Made by a program: the position numbers and the translations under genes. 64,000 nt of DNA from Apostichopus japonicus. Its lineage: Eukaryota > Echinodermata > Holothuroidea > Aspidochirotida > Stichopodidae. The notes beneath the pieces are model-generated. The model did not search any database. It was not told where the DNA came from and worked only from the letters and a program-made list of their open reading frames with translations. Shown in pieces: positions 1-62,974 of the stretch; the stretch's first letter is position 1; each line of letters begins with the position of its first letter. The stretch spans positions 23,158,960 to 23,222,959 of the forward strand of contig NC_092563.1 of assembly GCF_037975245.1 (NCBI RefSeq), written 5' to 3'.

Positions 1-1478
1 TTCCTTCATTTGCAAGAAATTTACATTCAATATTTACACAAAACTAAACAATATCATGATCCTCAAGATGGTACATGGCATCAGTATTGACCAACAACAT
101 GATACAAGTAGAAATTGTCATGCTTGACATGAAATGACTCATCAAGATGAGAATGACTTGTGAACAATGACCAATGCACCTTCATTCTTGTTAGAACTTA
201 AGCTGTTTGTAGTTTACGATAACATCAGAGACTCTATGGGCTACATGATCGATAAAGTGACCACACAGAATTATTGCAGTAGGTTTCTCATCATTACCTT
301 GAAAATGAACCTATTCAAAGTTTCATCTTATTAGCCTCCCCCTCCAAGTTCCTTTTTTCTTGTGAAAAACTTGTTGCTAGAAAACGTCAAGACTGGAATG
401 CTCCTAAACTGTTAAGCGGTCATGATGGTCACTTGAAAATGGAGCAGTAGATATCTTCATATTTGTGACATAAGGCTTCCAACCTTAAGTTTGCGGTATT
501 GTGGTGTGATCAGACCTTCCCGAGCCAACCTCCTGCCCCCCCCCTATGACAACATATCCCATATGATATCAAACATATTAGTTTGTAATACTATGATTCT
601 GCTTACTCACATTTACTTAAATCATGATAGTGATTATGAACATTAGCTTCCGTCAAAAGGTTTTGTTTGCCTCGAAGAACATCGATTTTGATTCGCAGAT
701 TTGATTTATCAATGCAACTGAAAAATATGTTAATGATACCATTGAACAAATATATTTCTTTCACTTTTTTTTTACATTATTTGCAATGGAAAATCAGTTA
801 TGTTACATTACTGAAGGGAGGTTGACCAAGGAAATTACAATAAAAGTCAACAAAATTTCATGTCCCTTATCTGAAGGACTGCATGATGTATCATTCTCTT
901 GTATTCACAGTACTGGAGCAAAAATTGGTTATATGATCAGCATGCCTATAAACACTGCCATTGTAGTTTGATGTTGGTGAATTTGGTTACATGAACACTT
1001 CTAGTCCGTAATGGTGATGTCATAACATATCACTTGCAATAATCAGCTTTCCCGCAGTGACTAGGATGAATTTTTACACTACTAAGATAACGAAACTTAT
1101 TCTGGAATGTTGCCAAGTAGATGGTGAAAATGTATTTCTTGAAGCCTTTTTTCACTTCTTCTAAGAAACTGATGGATGCAATATGCAACTAGCTGTAAAA
1201 AATCCAGAGTAGTGACCAGTTGTGGACATGTTTAAAACTGACAAACTCATCACTGTAATATGCTATTCTCTGCTAACCTTAGGACTTGATATCTTTTACT
1301 TCTATATGATATGTGGTGCACCGCCCTCCTCCTCCTTCTCCTCCTCTCTTTCAATCATCATTGCATAATCATATCAAATCGGAACCATGGTTCAAAATGA
1401 GTATAAGGCTACAGATTGCACTCAAAGTGAGGAATTATGAAGCATGCTTTTCTGATTATGATTTCCAACTGATCCATT
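1..1478. other. Region downstream of CTDP1
   Basis: No convincing gene. The 62-aa frames at 786-971 and 1313-1501 have no family resemblance or splice support. The part next to 1479 probably holds the CTDP1 3' untranslated region; no clear polyadenylation signal could be fixed. A C-rich run lies near 537-543 and a CT-rich run near 1320-1352. Confidence 0.5.
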
Positions 1479-3465
1479 TTATTTTGGCATGTGGGTACTG
1501 AAACTTCTTGCTGTGGTACTGTACGTCAGTAAATCATCAATAGCATCGGCCATCTCATCTCTCTCCTCGTCAGTTGTCCAGTGATCATCACTCGGAGCTG
1601 AATTGCTATCCTCCTCCAAGCAATCCTTCCTCTCGTCATCAGAGTCTGAGCCTGATTCCGACCTTTTACGTTTCCAACCTCGCGGACTCTCTGCCGTGAG
1701 GCTCTCGTCGCTGGACGAGGGCAAGTCCTGCGTGAAGCTGCCGAGACTCTGACCGGATGGGCTGTCGATGGAAACTTCCTCCTCGGGATCATCTGAATCG
1801 CTCTCGTTACTGCTGCTGGACTCGCCGAAAATGTCCTCCACTTCCTGGTCCATCGCTTTGATTTCCTGTTCCGAAATACTATACAAGGGATTGTAATCGT
1901 CACAAAAACTTAAAGGTAACTGTTTGGAATTATTCTCGTTATTATTGCCGCCAGATTTCTTTTCAATCGGTTTGGTCCTTTCTGGAAAGGTGATCTGCTT
2001 CTTGCTGCTATCCAGTGAAGTCTTTGGCAGCGACTGAGGTTCGCTTTCACTGGTCGGCGTACTCCGTCCACTTCCTGAGGTACTCTGAGACACTGGGGAC
2101 TTGGGCAACGGGAACAACCTTTCATCGACGCGTTCCCATCTCTCCCAGCATGCTAATAACCATTGCGGAGTTACCACACATACATTATGTGCCTTTCTGG
2201 CCATGTGGACTTTTGAAGTTCCGGCTTTGGCAGCAATGACGTGTGTCGTCCAGGTACTGCTGTCTTCACTCTTTGACTTGGCAACAAACTCCCTAGAAAC
2301 TGAGGCTCCAAGAGAAATCGCTACGTTCCACAATCTGTACCTCTCTGGAGGTAAATTTCTAGGGAATACACCTGAAAAGGTGATTGTGACTCCAACTAGA
2401 GCTTTCTTACGAAGTGAAGGGACTATGACCTTGACGTCTGGCACAAAGTCTTTCCTTTTGACCATAAAGTGGTCACGGACGGTAAAAAACTTTTTATGGA
2501 TTTTCATGAGAATTTCTTCCAAGTAGAGCAAGTAGTCATCGAAGCAGTCATCGTCCTGACTAGTCGTTTTCTCTTCCTTTGGGTCTCTTTTCTCTTCTTT
2601 CTCTACCAACTTTGCAACAGGCTGATCTCCTTTGCTCTTCTCATTCTCTTTCCTGTCCCCGTCATCATCTTTCACTTTGCAAACTACTTTTGCACCTAGG
2701 CCTTCTTCTTTTGCATCATCCTGAACATTCTCTTCAGCAGTTGCTTCATCGGCATTCTGTGTCTGCGTCCCTTCCTTCTCTCTAACTGATTCTCCTTCAC
2801 GACCTAGACCCTCTGTTACTTTATCACTGTCCTCTGATCCTGTCGTGCTGCTGGTTACTTCACTGGTACCAGTCGCCTCTCCATCTTCCACCTCGCTTGC
2901 TGCTTGACTGGCATCATTTGCCTCCTTCTGATCTTTGTTCCTGCTTTCCTTGTTTGCAGCTTCGTTATTGTTGATATTCTTCCTCATGACGTTCCCCCAG
3001 CTGGACTCTTCCCCAGTCGTACTATCAGCTATGATGTTATCAACCTTGCTCTTTTCTTTACCAGATGTTCCGTCCTTTTCGCAAAGTTCCACTTTCTCAT
3101 TTGATTGCAATTTGTCGTCATCTTCCATCGAACCACTTGAAATGTCTTTTGCCTCACTGACCACCTCTGTTTCCTTCATTTCTACCGACGCCTGATTTAC
3201 ATCTGGCACCTCCTCTAGCTTACCCGACTTATCATCGACTTCCTTACTCAGTTCATCTTTAGGATTTTCTCCCATCTCGTCTCCTGCATCTGGGATTGAA
3301 TTCAATGGATTGCCCTTGGGAAGAAATCCAGGTGGAATGTTAATATCGTCTGTATCTCCAAAATACTGGTAAGGTTTGACATGAATCAGATTAGGAGCAA
3401 AATTCCAGACATCTTCTCTGTCATCGATGATGCAGACCATGTGATCACCAGTTGGGAAAATTGAC
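1479..3465 (-). CDS. CTDP1: CTDP1 coding exon 6 (terminal; acidic linker, BRCT, C-terminal tail)
   Basis: Acceptor TTTTAG, stop TAA at 1481-1479. This 1987-nt exon carries the end of the phosphatase domain (CIIDDREDVWNFAPNL), a Glu/Asp/Lys/Ser-rich low-complexity linker, the BRCT domain with W-W near WLLACWERW, and the acidic C-terminus. The family usually has more introns across this part, so intron loss or simple fusion of exons is likely. The complementary strand shows several open frames that are only shadows. Confidence 0.95.
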
Positions 3466-6400
3466 CTAAAATAACAAAAGAAAGAAGGGAAGTTGAACAA
3501 ATACTGCCAAATAGATCATGGAAAGAAGGACTCCATACTTTACAATGACATAGGAGTTAGTGGATGGAGTTCCCTCTGTAAAGAAACTCACTGCCTAACC
3601 ATTCGTTAATCCAGAAGATTACTCAATTTTCAACTTGCCAAAAGGGAGAGATCATTCAGATGTGTGAATGTCCAATAAAATGAAGAAAATGCATCTATTT
3701 TGGTGTCAACCAGATGGAAAATGTTAACCCAATATGTATGAACAACTTCTGCAGAAGTTCCAGTTGTTAACAATGGCTCCCAACAGATACTATCCAAAAA
3801 AGTTCTTGTCACAATCTAATTAATACACTGATACCATCTCTGTATAATACAGACTTCAAACTTTAGTTCTAACTTTTCATTTAGTTTGAAGACAGACTGC
3901 TTCAACTTACCTGAGAGTACAAAACTTCAACAGTATGTCATAGAGCATTGTTGTTATCTAATTGTGAACTGTGAATAGCAACAACTATTTGATCATTTTT
4001 CCAAAACTTTCTGTTCTACAACCGCTGCTCAGATAGGCAACAGTTTTGTTCTGTTTGAGAAACGTCTCATTATTCTGCACCTTGCACAGAGCTATGTTCA
4101 GGCACATAGACTTTTAATGACACAACATGGCCCAGCACTGTGATTGGACTCCACCAAGCATTATGAATGTAACATGTTCACACATCATTACACGCATGAT
4201 AGTGGTCAAATATATCTAACAGTAAAGGGATCCCTACATTAAATCCAGAGCTTTGCTCATCTCCTCCCCCCCCCCCAACCCCCAATAAAAATATCACACA
4301 TGCCCACACTAGCATGGACAAACAAAACCTTGGTAATAAATTTACCTCAAGTTTGCTGTTTTTGAGTTTGGGTCAAAACATTCATCCCTTGAGAGAATTC
4401 TGTCTGCAAAGAGTTTCTTGTCTGGGTCCAAGATTCTGGCCACTGTGTGTGCATAAGGCCTTGACCCCATTGTGAATATGTGAAGTTGAAACCTCTCCGA
4501 GAGCTTCTCCAAGAATGACTTGCAACCAGGGCGAATCTTTGTGTGATACCAAGGTAAACCCATCAGTTGGAAATGATGGACACCCTAAGAGAAACGGGGG
4601 GAAAAATGAGAGAAAAGGGTACAGCACTAATTCAACAGTCTGAACATTCTAGACAGGACTTTTATTGTACAAATTGTTGAGGAGAAGAGATATGGAGTTG
4701 GTTTTTCAGGCCCAAATGAATCCTAAAGTATCTGCTGAGGACTGCCAGGAGCCTATAGTTGGATTGGTAGACTATGGAATGCTTTGAAGCAGTTTATATT
4801 ATAACTATGAATGGTCTAGATACTATACACCAGGGCTTTTGTTTCATATCATGCAGTATGCTCCTTATCACTTCATTAGACTGATTTGATTTTATGACAA
4901 AAATACATCTGTAGGTGGTGGTGTTGAATGTTTTCGAACAAAGCCAGTCAGCGACATGTACATCACAATTCGAGGTACACTTTGAAAAGACAGCAAGGGT
5001 GACATGAAAGTAAAGAGTACAAAAAAACACATTGTACCAATGGGGGTGTTGACATTAGAGTTAGTGTTTGACCGATTATATAATAATCGGTTTAACCGAT
5101 TACCGATTAGTTCATCATTTTCGTGGAACTGGCCTAAAGTATGATTTATTGTTATGCATGAATACCAACTTCTAGGCCAATACATTCAAATATGTATATG
5201 AATGGCTTAACGTTTCACAGTAAAGATAAATGGAGCAAGAAAAGAACACTGTAATGCATACATGGGCACTGAAAGTTTATAACGAGGAGTCGCAATATTG
5301 CAATCCCGCCACAACACAGTTAATGACAGGGGTGTTGACATTGGAGTACACTCACCGGTAGGTCTTGTTTGACGTGTCTCATGGTGGTGTGTATGACTGT
5401 TTGATCGAGATCAACGATGAGCACCAACTTCCTGTTGTCGAGGAGGGACTGAACATCAAGCTGGGCCAACTCGAAGGCAACCTAAAAGAAATCATCAAGC
5501 ATATATCAAAAGTGGTTAATAAATTGGTTTCACTGTATGCTTTACCCTGAATGAACTTAGAAAGTGAAATTGTGAATGATAATTTAATTACTTTAGTACC
5601 TTCCAGTACTATCGGCAGAAACACAGCAGCTATCCATGTAAGCCATCAAGTTTGGGAACGATACTTTGGAGTGATTTATTATTCAGAGCCATGGATAGTG
5701 AAATTGTTGTGTAGGTATTTTGTCTTACTGGAGTGCTGAGTTCATATTATTTAACAACGAATCAACATTTTATTCTTTTTCTTTTACCCCTTTATGGAAT
5801 TCATGATCCTTCATCCACTCCAGGAAAACAATTACTTAAATGTCATAAATCAAATAATAATATTTACAAAAGTGGACTAATTTAAGTTCATTGAAGACTT
5901 CAAGAACTCAATACACATTACCGATCATGTCTGTGGGGTGTATCTGGGTTGTGGTCGATATCAACCCCTTCTAGGATCCCTGGTTTAAACATATCTACCG
6001 TTTTCTTCTATCCATGATATTAAAAATGAGATAAGTTTATAGAAAAGGGCAAAAGGCATGCGGCAGGAATATTTAAGTGCCCACATACTTTATATGGCAG
6101 TTTTCAGATTTTTCATTTCAACTTCTTAGGTTTTGTATGAAAAAGATGCTAATTATTGAAGCATTATAGCAATGTTTCATTGTTGAATTTTGATACCTGA
6201 AAAACAACCTTTTATCATTGAACTTAAAAATTGATATATTAAATTAGCCTATCTGTCCCCAAAATAGAAAAAGAAAAATCATAGAATACAACACATAAAA
6301 TAAAATCACATAAAGTACAAATGCATAAACAAATTTTGATGAAAAGCTAAACACTTAAGTGGCTTGAAATAAAATGAAACATTCCTTCAATGAATTTTAG

Positions 6401-9400
6401 TCAGCTGCACCAACCTTGTAACAAATTTCATACTGGCAAATGGGTATGTACTATGAATAAAATATTATTACCACTTATGAATTTTACTACAGCCAGCAAA
6501 AATGTGAAGTAACATAAGGAGTGCAAACTATTGAGAAAATCTTTTCTAAAATACTAAATAAATTTGCAATTGGATTAGCAAGTCACCGCGTTCAGCTTTT
6601 CCCCATCCCCAGCATCACCTTAGCCCCTCCTCCTCTCCCCCCCCCCTCAAACTTTCCAACATCCAAGGTCCTTGATTCTTGATCAATAATTGAAACTGAT
6701 TGACACTTTACAAGGGTTCGTCATCTGATATTATTGCTAACTCACCTCTTTACTGACGTGCAACTCTGGGATGTTGTGAACCATGGCGACAGAGGCAGCT
6801 GCATGTTGGATGCGTTCTCCCGGTTTTCCTTGCGACCTTCAGAGGGTGGAAGACAAAAAGAGCTGCACCATTACATTTATGGATAAAGAATGGTAATCAA
6901 TTCACTTCTGTTCTGTGCAGGCACATAGACCAGACAAAATCAGATGTTCCACAAGAAGTTAACATGTACATGCCCTAGTTGGAAAAGTCTTACAATTTCT
7001 CATGAAAAAGGTATTTTCTGTTCATTTCTTATCTGTATGAATTTTTCATAAAGGAAAACAAGAGTACAATGAGAACTAAACACTAGGCATCATTTGCATC
7101 AAATTACGATCAAATTGTCTCCTCTTCCCTCCTTCCACCTTCTCCTTAAAAGTATTATGACATCTATGAACAACATTGTCCTGTTCACTGTAATAGGCAT
7201 TAGGAATCATGAAATAGCTGCAACTCACATCAAAGATTTACCATTTTACAAGTCTTTTCTCAATTCTAGTTTTATTGATGAATAAACATTAGCTAATTAT
7301 GCACATTGATGATGTAAAGGGAGTGACTGCCTAATTTTTCTGTTATGTGATTGTTTTGTTTTCACAACATTCGTTCAAGGACACTGAACACAGGTTTGTG
7401 GACCTAAGGCGATTTTTTGAAATATTTTATTGTCTTCTTTGAACAGCGGAACATCATATTATTTGAAACGATATATTGTAATTAGGTGTTAACTTATTAA
7501 GGGCTAAATTAGGAAATTTTGATGAGCATAACAATCCATATCATACTTTGCACATATTTAATGAGTTTCCCAGATTTATCAAACCTTCAAATGTGTACTG
7601 TACATTCTGGAAACAAATAGAGCTTTTCAAAAACTGTGAACAGAATTTGAATGATATTATCACACACAACGAATGTACTGAATATGGGGCAAATTGGCTA
7701 GGTGTCTATACTTACTTTAAGCTCATGTGGCTTGATGATGTCATAATTTAGACTTGATCAGTCTTCCCCCTTGTGTGTGAATAAACATTGAATCTGTGAT
7801 AACTCTCAAGATTTTCTTTGTTGTTTGTGAATAGTTCTTCAAAACTTTATCTCTAACACATCTAGGCTAATCCTGATGGTTAGGTTTGTGTCTCTTTCAA
7901 GAACTGGTTACTGACTCAACTGAATAGAATGCAGCAACAAAAGCAACCAAGATCGATAAAGGTAGAGTTTGTGTCAACTTTAACTTCCATCCCTCCATGA
8001 AAGGTCATTGAATTCTACCACCAGGTTAAAATGTAAGTTAAAACTCACACTTTTATGCAGGGGTCGAAATTTAGAATATTTACCACTATTCCAGCGGAAT
8101 AGTGGATTTGAAAATACACTATTCCGTCTCATTTTCCACTATTCCTTTGAAACAAAAAAAAAAAAAAAAAAAACATAACAAAATTATATGTTGAGTCTTT
8201 TGTTGGGTTATTGATAATCTTTGTGTACTGAGGCAAGAGAGCATGTAACCCAGGACACAGGTTGTAAAACGCACTCACAAGGGCAATGTCAAAGGCTAGT
8301 TTCACACACTTCAGGGTATATGGGTCACACGGACATCTACGGCCCAGCGCGGGAAGGTTGCTGTAATAAATCAGCCTCGCGGGAAATGTTTTGAACAATA
8401 CTGCTATTCCACATTTTTTTAAATTTATATTGTATGTTAGTAAATGTTTTCTTTCGTATGAATTTGACTTCAGTTCAGCGTTCCCTCTAATGTGCGGGAT
8501 TCCCTTCAACTGACTCGGTAATCCCGCAAAGAAAACATTTGTCTGCTGGAAGTCCCCGCATCGTTTTCTTGCATTCGCGTTAAGTTTATACTCAATGCAC
8601 AACGTATTCATTTCACTGTATAGAGGGAAAAAACGAAAACCAGTAGAGAAAATACCAATTGTGTACAAAAAGTAAGTTGGTACACCTTTCAAATTTTACG
8701 AAAAGATCGAGCAAAACACTTCGAAAAATTCACGCGAATCTGGCATATCGTGCTAAATGCAACTAATGTCATGTAAAAAAGGCTCTAGTACACCCATTTA
8801 TGAATAAACCGTAAGACCACATCTGGTGTTAAACGGGAGAAAAAGTATTTTCTAGAATTTCCAAAAATACGCAAAAATAATATCCTACCATAGTTAAGTG
8901 TATTGCAAATAGCCTAACCACCTCGTCGGTTACGGATCACACGTAACTACAAAACACAACTTATTGTATTTTGCGAAGTTGACGTTTTCTACAAGAACAT
9001 GGAAACAATATTAAGCATTTAATGAATCATGCCAAGTGGCTTAAAACATGTCATTACAAGGGTTACTTTCATAAAGATGGTAACTATAGGGGCCTTGATA
9101 TCGTGCTATGCTTGTATAGTATGGACTGTGCCTCGTGTATCATGGGGAATATATTGTTTTGTTCATGCGGAGGAGTCAGTTGGCTTGAGGTGTGTTTTAC
9201 TTATCTAAATGTTACGGGGATATTTTACCTACTTTACTTGAACGCCTAAGATAATATTTCGCATTACTTAACCGATCCTTTACTGACTGACCTAATTAAT
9301 TCTAGAATGGAGCCAAAACAGTTGAACCCCGTGTAACGTTTCTTGGAAACGTGCCAAAAATGTTAGCAAACAGGTGTTAGACAGGGGATGAGCTCACAGT

Positions 9401-11777
9401 TGTTTGGGAAGGTACCTGGAAAAATTCGCAGCACATGATGTGTAGCCTAACGTAGTATTTAAGTAGGGGTAAACACTGCAGTTGTAAACTGATTTACGTA
9501 TATTCATTGTTATAATATGGCAGTCTAGAAACGGTGCTTTGTCGAACGTTGTTTGTTTCATAATATCGGAAGTATTGTAAGTTAAACTTTTTAAAGATTG
9601 TAAGACAATTTAATTCTCTTTTCATAACATAATATTGCTTCAGTCTCCAACTTGTCATTTTAAAATTTTCATCAGTTTCGTGACAATTTAAATTCCAAAA
9701 TTTGTTATTATTTTGCATCTTCAAATGCAAATTTTTTATCGCCAGACACGCAAAATTACCAATATTTTCCCGGGGCCTTCGCCCCTGGACACCCACAGGC
9801 ATAGGCGTAGGAGCCTTATTTTATAGGGGCTGTAACGACTTGCCCGAAAAAATATAACCAAAATCGGGAAATCGGCAGTTGTTTTTAGTGTGTTCGCGGA
9901 AAATTGAACAAGGATTTTCAGCACTGTAGGCCTACTACCTGTTACCCACGAGGTGATAATTTTCCCTACATACGCGATGGTATACGGAACGTGTAAGGTG
10001 CAATAAATCGGAGGAAAATGTAAGGCTTGCTATACTGTGCAAGTGCAGTTGGCTACGGAACATGTATGTACTGTACGTAACTGCAGCTCACGTGTAAAGA
10101 GAGTTTCTTTTGTATTTCTGGGCAAGTTTTAACGCATGGGAAACAAATAAAATTAAAATTTGTTGCCTGACTAGTGACAGGCAAGTAAATTTAGATGGAT
10201 TTGTCAAAGTTTGTTGTTAGCTATCACTTTTAGCACTATCCATACGGAATAGTGAACCCAAGCAACTTGGTATTCCGTTCATGATTTCACTATCTCGGGA
10301 TAGCGGAATAGCGTAAATTTCGACCCCTGTTATGAATTTATGAATTATTCCTTTTAAAGTCAGAATCCTAGCAAATTTTGCAAAATGTTTGTCTGTATAT
10401 ATTTTGGGAATATGATACTTACACCCGAAGATCTGCACCACAGTCAGCACACATGTCTTTCATGACTGTTGGATGATTGCAAGGGGCTACAGTCATAACC
10501 AGTCCTCTGTCCACAATAAAAAAAAGAAACAGAAAATTAAACATATTCCCAAAAATTACATCAGAACAATTCATATCTTGGCACAGACTACACAAAGTTT
10601 ATATAGAATAAGTCACTGTTCATTCCCTTTCACAGATCCAGAGTAATATTTCGGGTACTGTCGTTAACCAGAAGTATTACCATCTTACCAAAAACAAAAC
10701 AATTATATTGTGTGAGTTTTTGTGTCCTCTCAAGTTTGTAAATGCAAATTTCAATTGCTAGATTAAACTGTACAGCTAAAGTCTTGAAAAAGTTGTCTTT
10801 TATGATCATAGATGATAGAAAAAAAACCCACAAACAATCACCCACAACCCTCCACTTCTTGAAGTCAATCCTTAATATGGTACTGTTGGATATGAATTAA
10901 CAATCTTTGATCCCCCAGTCCCACAACATGCAAAATCTTGTGTGCAATAGAATATTGTGTAATGGCAATGTGGGATACCTCTAACTTTAAGCACTTGCTG
11001 TGTGCATTATTGCTTCAAACCTATATCGTAATAAATGAAATAGTACAAACCTGTTATTTGTGCTTTCGTGCTATCAAAAATTTAAATTTGTGACATGTAC
11101 TTTGTGGTCTGAGATTGAAGCAAAATACAACTTTCCTCTAAAAATGTACTCTGGCTAGTTACTACCAGTGGTTGAATGGAGATTGCTAACTACAAATTTA
11201 CACTGCTGTTGTTCAAATAGACACGACAAAACTGAATATTATTACTTGGCCTACCATAAATAAAGATGCGTTAACAATCCCATACACCACTATGCAAATG
11301 CACTGGAACCAGTTATGCGACAAAATAACCATCACAGTAGGCCTATACTATTGTGTATCTATCGGCTAGTCTACCTATATTATTCATAGATTTAGTATTG
11401 TGAAAACTTTGGGTAACCTTTACAGAATGTTTCAAATCAGTATGGAGATTATATTTTCTTCATTGTGGAGATACAGACGGGTAGGCTACGCATTAATTAG
11501 CGAAAGAAAGAAAGGAGATTAAAAAGTTAGTAGCCTACCCTGGATCAACTGTTTGCCCAGTTTTAACATACAGACAGTCCACAGTCCCGACCAGAGAAGA
11601 CTTTAATCGCTCAATTTGTGGCTTTTCTGACTCTTTTTCCTCTTCATTTTCTCGCAGCACGGCACATATCACCAAAAGACTCCCAACAGATACATGAGAT
11701 CCTTGTTTCACCTTCAACTTTTCAATTCTACACCTAGTTTTTCCCTTCCATAAAATCTCATTCAAGGGCGCAGCCAT
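1479..11777 (-). CDS. CTDP1: CTDP1 / FCP1, RNA polymerase II CTD phosphatase (complete, six exons)
   Basis: Coding exons in transcript order are 11777-11539, 10506-10423, 6836-6746, 5481-5356, 4584-4346 and 3465-1479. They total 2766 nt, 921 codons plus stop, close to the roughly 960 residues usual in vertebrates. All junctions are GT-AG and in phase. The family removes phosphate from the heptad repeats of the RNA polymerase II tail, recycling the enzyme in the nucleus. Visible in order: an N-terminal lipoyl-like segment (residues about 1-110); the FCP1 phosphatase domain with catalytic DLDQT at 162-166 and the later CIIDDRED acid motif near 271; a long acidic, low-complexity stretch; a DDYLLYLEEIL segment near 569; a BRCT domain at about 611-713; and an acidic C-terminal helix (EERDEMADAIDDLL) resembling the known TFIIF RAP74-binding tail. 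The start ATG has a good context (A at -3, G at +4). No frameshift or missing catalytic residue is seen. Confidence 0.95.
3466..4345 (-). other. CTDP1 intron 5
   Basis: Bounded by donor GTAAAT and acceptor TTTTAG. No gene or recognised repeat inside, apart from a C-run near 4265-4275. Confidence 0.8.
4346..4584 (-). CDS. CTDP1: CTDP1 coding exon 5 (FCP1 domain)
   Basis: Acceptor TCTTAG, donor GTAAAT. It begins GVHHFQLMGLPWYHTKIRPG and continues through LHIFTMGSRPYAHTVARILD and ILSRDECFDPNSKTANL, core strands of the FCP1 homology domain. It ends after two bases of an arginine codon completed by exon 6. Confidence 0.94.
4585..5355 (-). repeat. CTDP1 intron 4 with ACCGATTA-rich repeat fragment
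   Basis: Intron with a short cluster of ACCGATTA / TAATCGGT words at 5069-5110. A 19-bp sequence, GGGGTGTTGACATTRGAGT, occurs at about 5042-5060 and again in the same orientation at about 5329-5347, close to the exon 4 donor. This looks like mobile-element remains, but the family was not identified. Confidence 0.45.
5356..5481 (-). CDS. CTDP1: CTDP1 coding exon 4 (catalytic DLDQT)
   Basis: Acceptor TTTTAG, donor GTGAGT; exactly 42 codons. It contains NRKLVLIVDLDQTVIHTT, whose DxDxT motif supplies the phosphate-accepting aspartate of FCP/SCP phosphatases. Confidence 0.94.
5482..6745 (-). other. CTDP1 intron 3
   Basis: AT-rich intron with acceptor TTTTAG and donor GTGAGT. A pyrimidine-rich stretch lies near 6597-6650. 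No gene, RNA or clear repeat recognised. Confidence 0.75.
6746..6836 (-). CDS. CTDP1: CTDP1 coding exon 3
   Basis: Acceptor CTGAAG, donor GTGAGT. It encodes the linker ending in SVAMVHNIPELHVSKE, which matches the conserved VSMVHSVPEL-type linker just before the phosphatase domain. It ends on a whole codon. Confidence 0.9.
6837..8052 (-). other. CTDP1 intron 2, part proximal to exon 3
   Basis: Unique-looking AT-rich intron sequence. Short open frames at 7094-7285 and 7548-7751 lack any family resemblance. Nothing else recognised. Confidence 0.7.
8053..8057. repeat. Target site duplication TTATG, left
   Basis: Pairs with 10330-10334 and abuts the CAGGGG terminus exactly. Confidence 0.75.
8058..10329. 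mobile_element. hAT-like non-autonomous DNA transposon, 2.27 kb, 5-bp target duplication
   Basis: Left end CAGGGGTCGAAATTTA at 8058-8073 is matched exactly by the reverse complement of the right end at 10314-10329. TTATG stands directly before the left end (8053-8057) and directly after the right end (10330-10334), giving a 5-bp target duplication. Subterminal copies of ACTATTCC / GGAATAGTG cluster at 8083-8147 and 10232-10315, the usual arrangement for transposase-binding repeats. CAGGGG termini are typical of hAT elements; canonical hATs duplicate 8 bp, while the hAT5 group duplicates 5. The 187-aa frame at 8129-8692 (minus) shows no transposase motif, so the copy appears non-autonomous. 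It lies in CTDP1 intron 2. Confidence 0.8.
10330..10334. repeat. Target site duplication TTATG, right
   Basis: Identical to 8053-8057, directly after the right terminus CCCCTG. Confidence 0.75.
10423..10506 (-). CDS. CTDP1: CTDP1 coding exon 2
   Basis: Acceptor GGACAG, donor GTAAGT. It reads GGLVMTVAPCNHPTVMKDM then CADCGADLR, matching the FCP1 segment with a C-H-C-C pattern (CNH and CADC). It enters and leaves after two codon bases, joining both neighbours in frame. Confidence 0.92.
10507..11538 (-). other. CTDP1 intron 1
   Basis: Donor GTAGGC, acceptor GGACAG. AT-rich with no recognised gene or repeat. As the first intron near the shared promoter it may hold regulatory sites, but none could be identified. 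Confidence 0.75.
11539..11777 (-). CDS. CTDP1: CTDP1 coding exon 1
   Basis: Starts MAAPLNEILWKG and runs to VDP plus a split glycine codon at a GTAGGC donor. It encodes the N-terminal lipoyl/biotinyl-like fold seen in FCP1 proteins, including VGTVDCLYVKTGQTVDPG. It ends with two bases of a codon. Confidence 0.92.
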
Positions 11778-12162
11778 TTTGAAATTACAGAAACTGGTTT
11801 GGGTTGTTGTATTTGAATTCTGAGATCATGAAGCGTTTTTCTCTTAAAATCTATTTAAAAAGGACAAAATATTTCAATACTATTGATATAATTAATTATT
11901 CAGATTTTACCAAGATTTTAAAGTTTACTACGTTTTATTTTAATTTTACATTTCCCACAACGAGAATTGTTTTCTATATGGCAACTATCTTAAAAGCAAA
12001 CACATGCACACACGAAACAAAATTTGTTCCCAATAGCACCAAGACTGCAAATGCACTGCTGTCGACAAACACAGGTCCTCGGTCTCTGGAAGTGAAAGAG
12101 CATTGAGACTACAGGGGAGCAAGCTTTCTTCTTTCTCTGCAGGCACGGTACAAAGAGTGAAA
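11778..12162. promoter_or_regulatory. Putative bidirectional CTDP1-DDX1 promoter region
   Basis: The CTDP1 start codon (minus, 11777) and DDX1 start codon (plus, 12163) face away from each other with 385 bp between them. Divergent spacing this short implies a shared promoter and both 5' untranslated regions. No TATA box was convincingly placed. A pyrimidine tract ending CTCTGCAG at about 12124-12142, just before the DDX1 ATG, could be a transcription initiator region or a 3' splice site of a 5' UTR intron. Confidence 0.65.
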
Positions 12163-62881
<50,719 letters not shown>

Positions 62882-62974
62882 GTTAGTGTGTGTGTACTGT
62901 ACAGCTAGTTAGGTTCTGCCTCTTGATCCATACATGAATAATTATAATCAATAGGATTATTAATCTTCCTCCTC

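Noticed and set aside
1526-3195. Several open frames overlapping the last CTDP1 exon on both strands
   Set aside because: Shadows of the true frame, whose BRCT and C-terminal motifs are unmistakable.
8129-8692. 187-aa minus-strand open frame
   Set aside because: Lies wholly inside the hAT-like element, ends in a poly-Phe stretch from an A-run, and shows no transposase motif.
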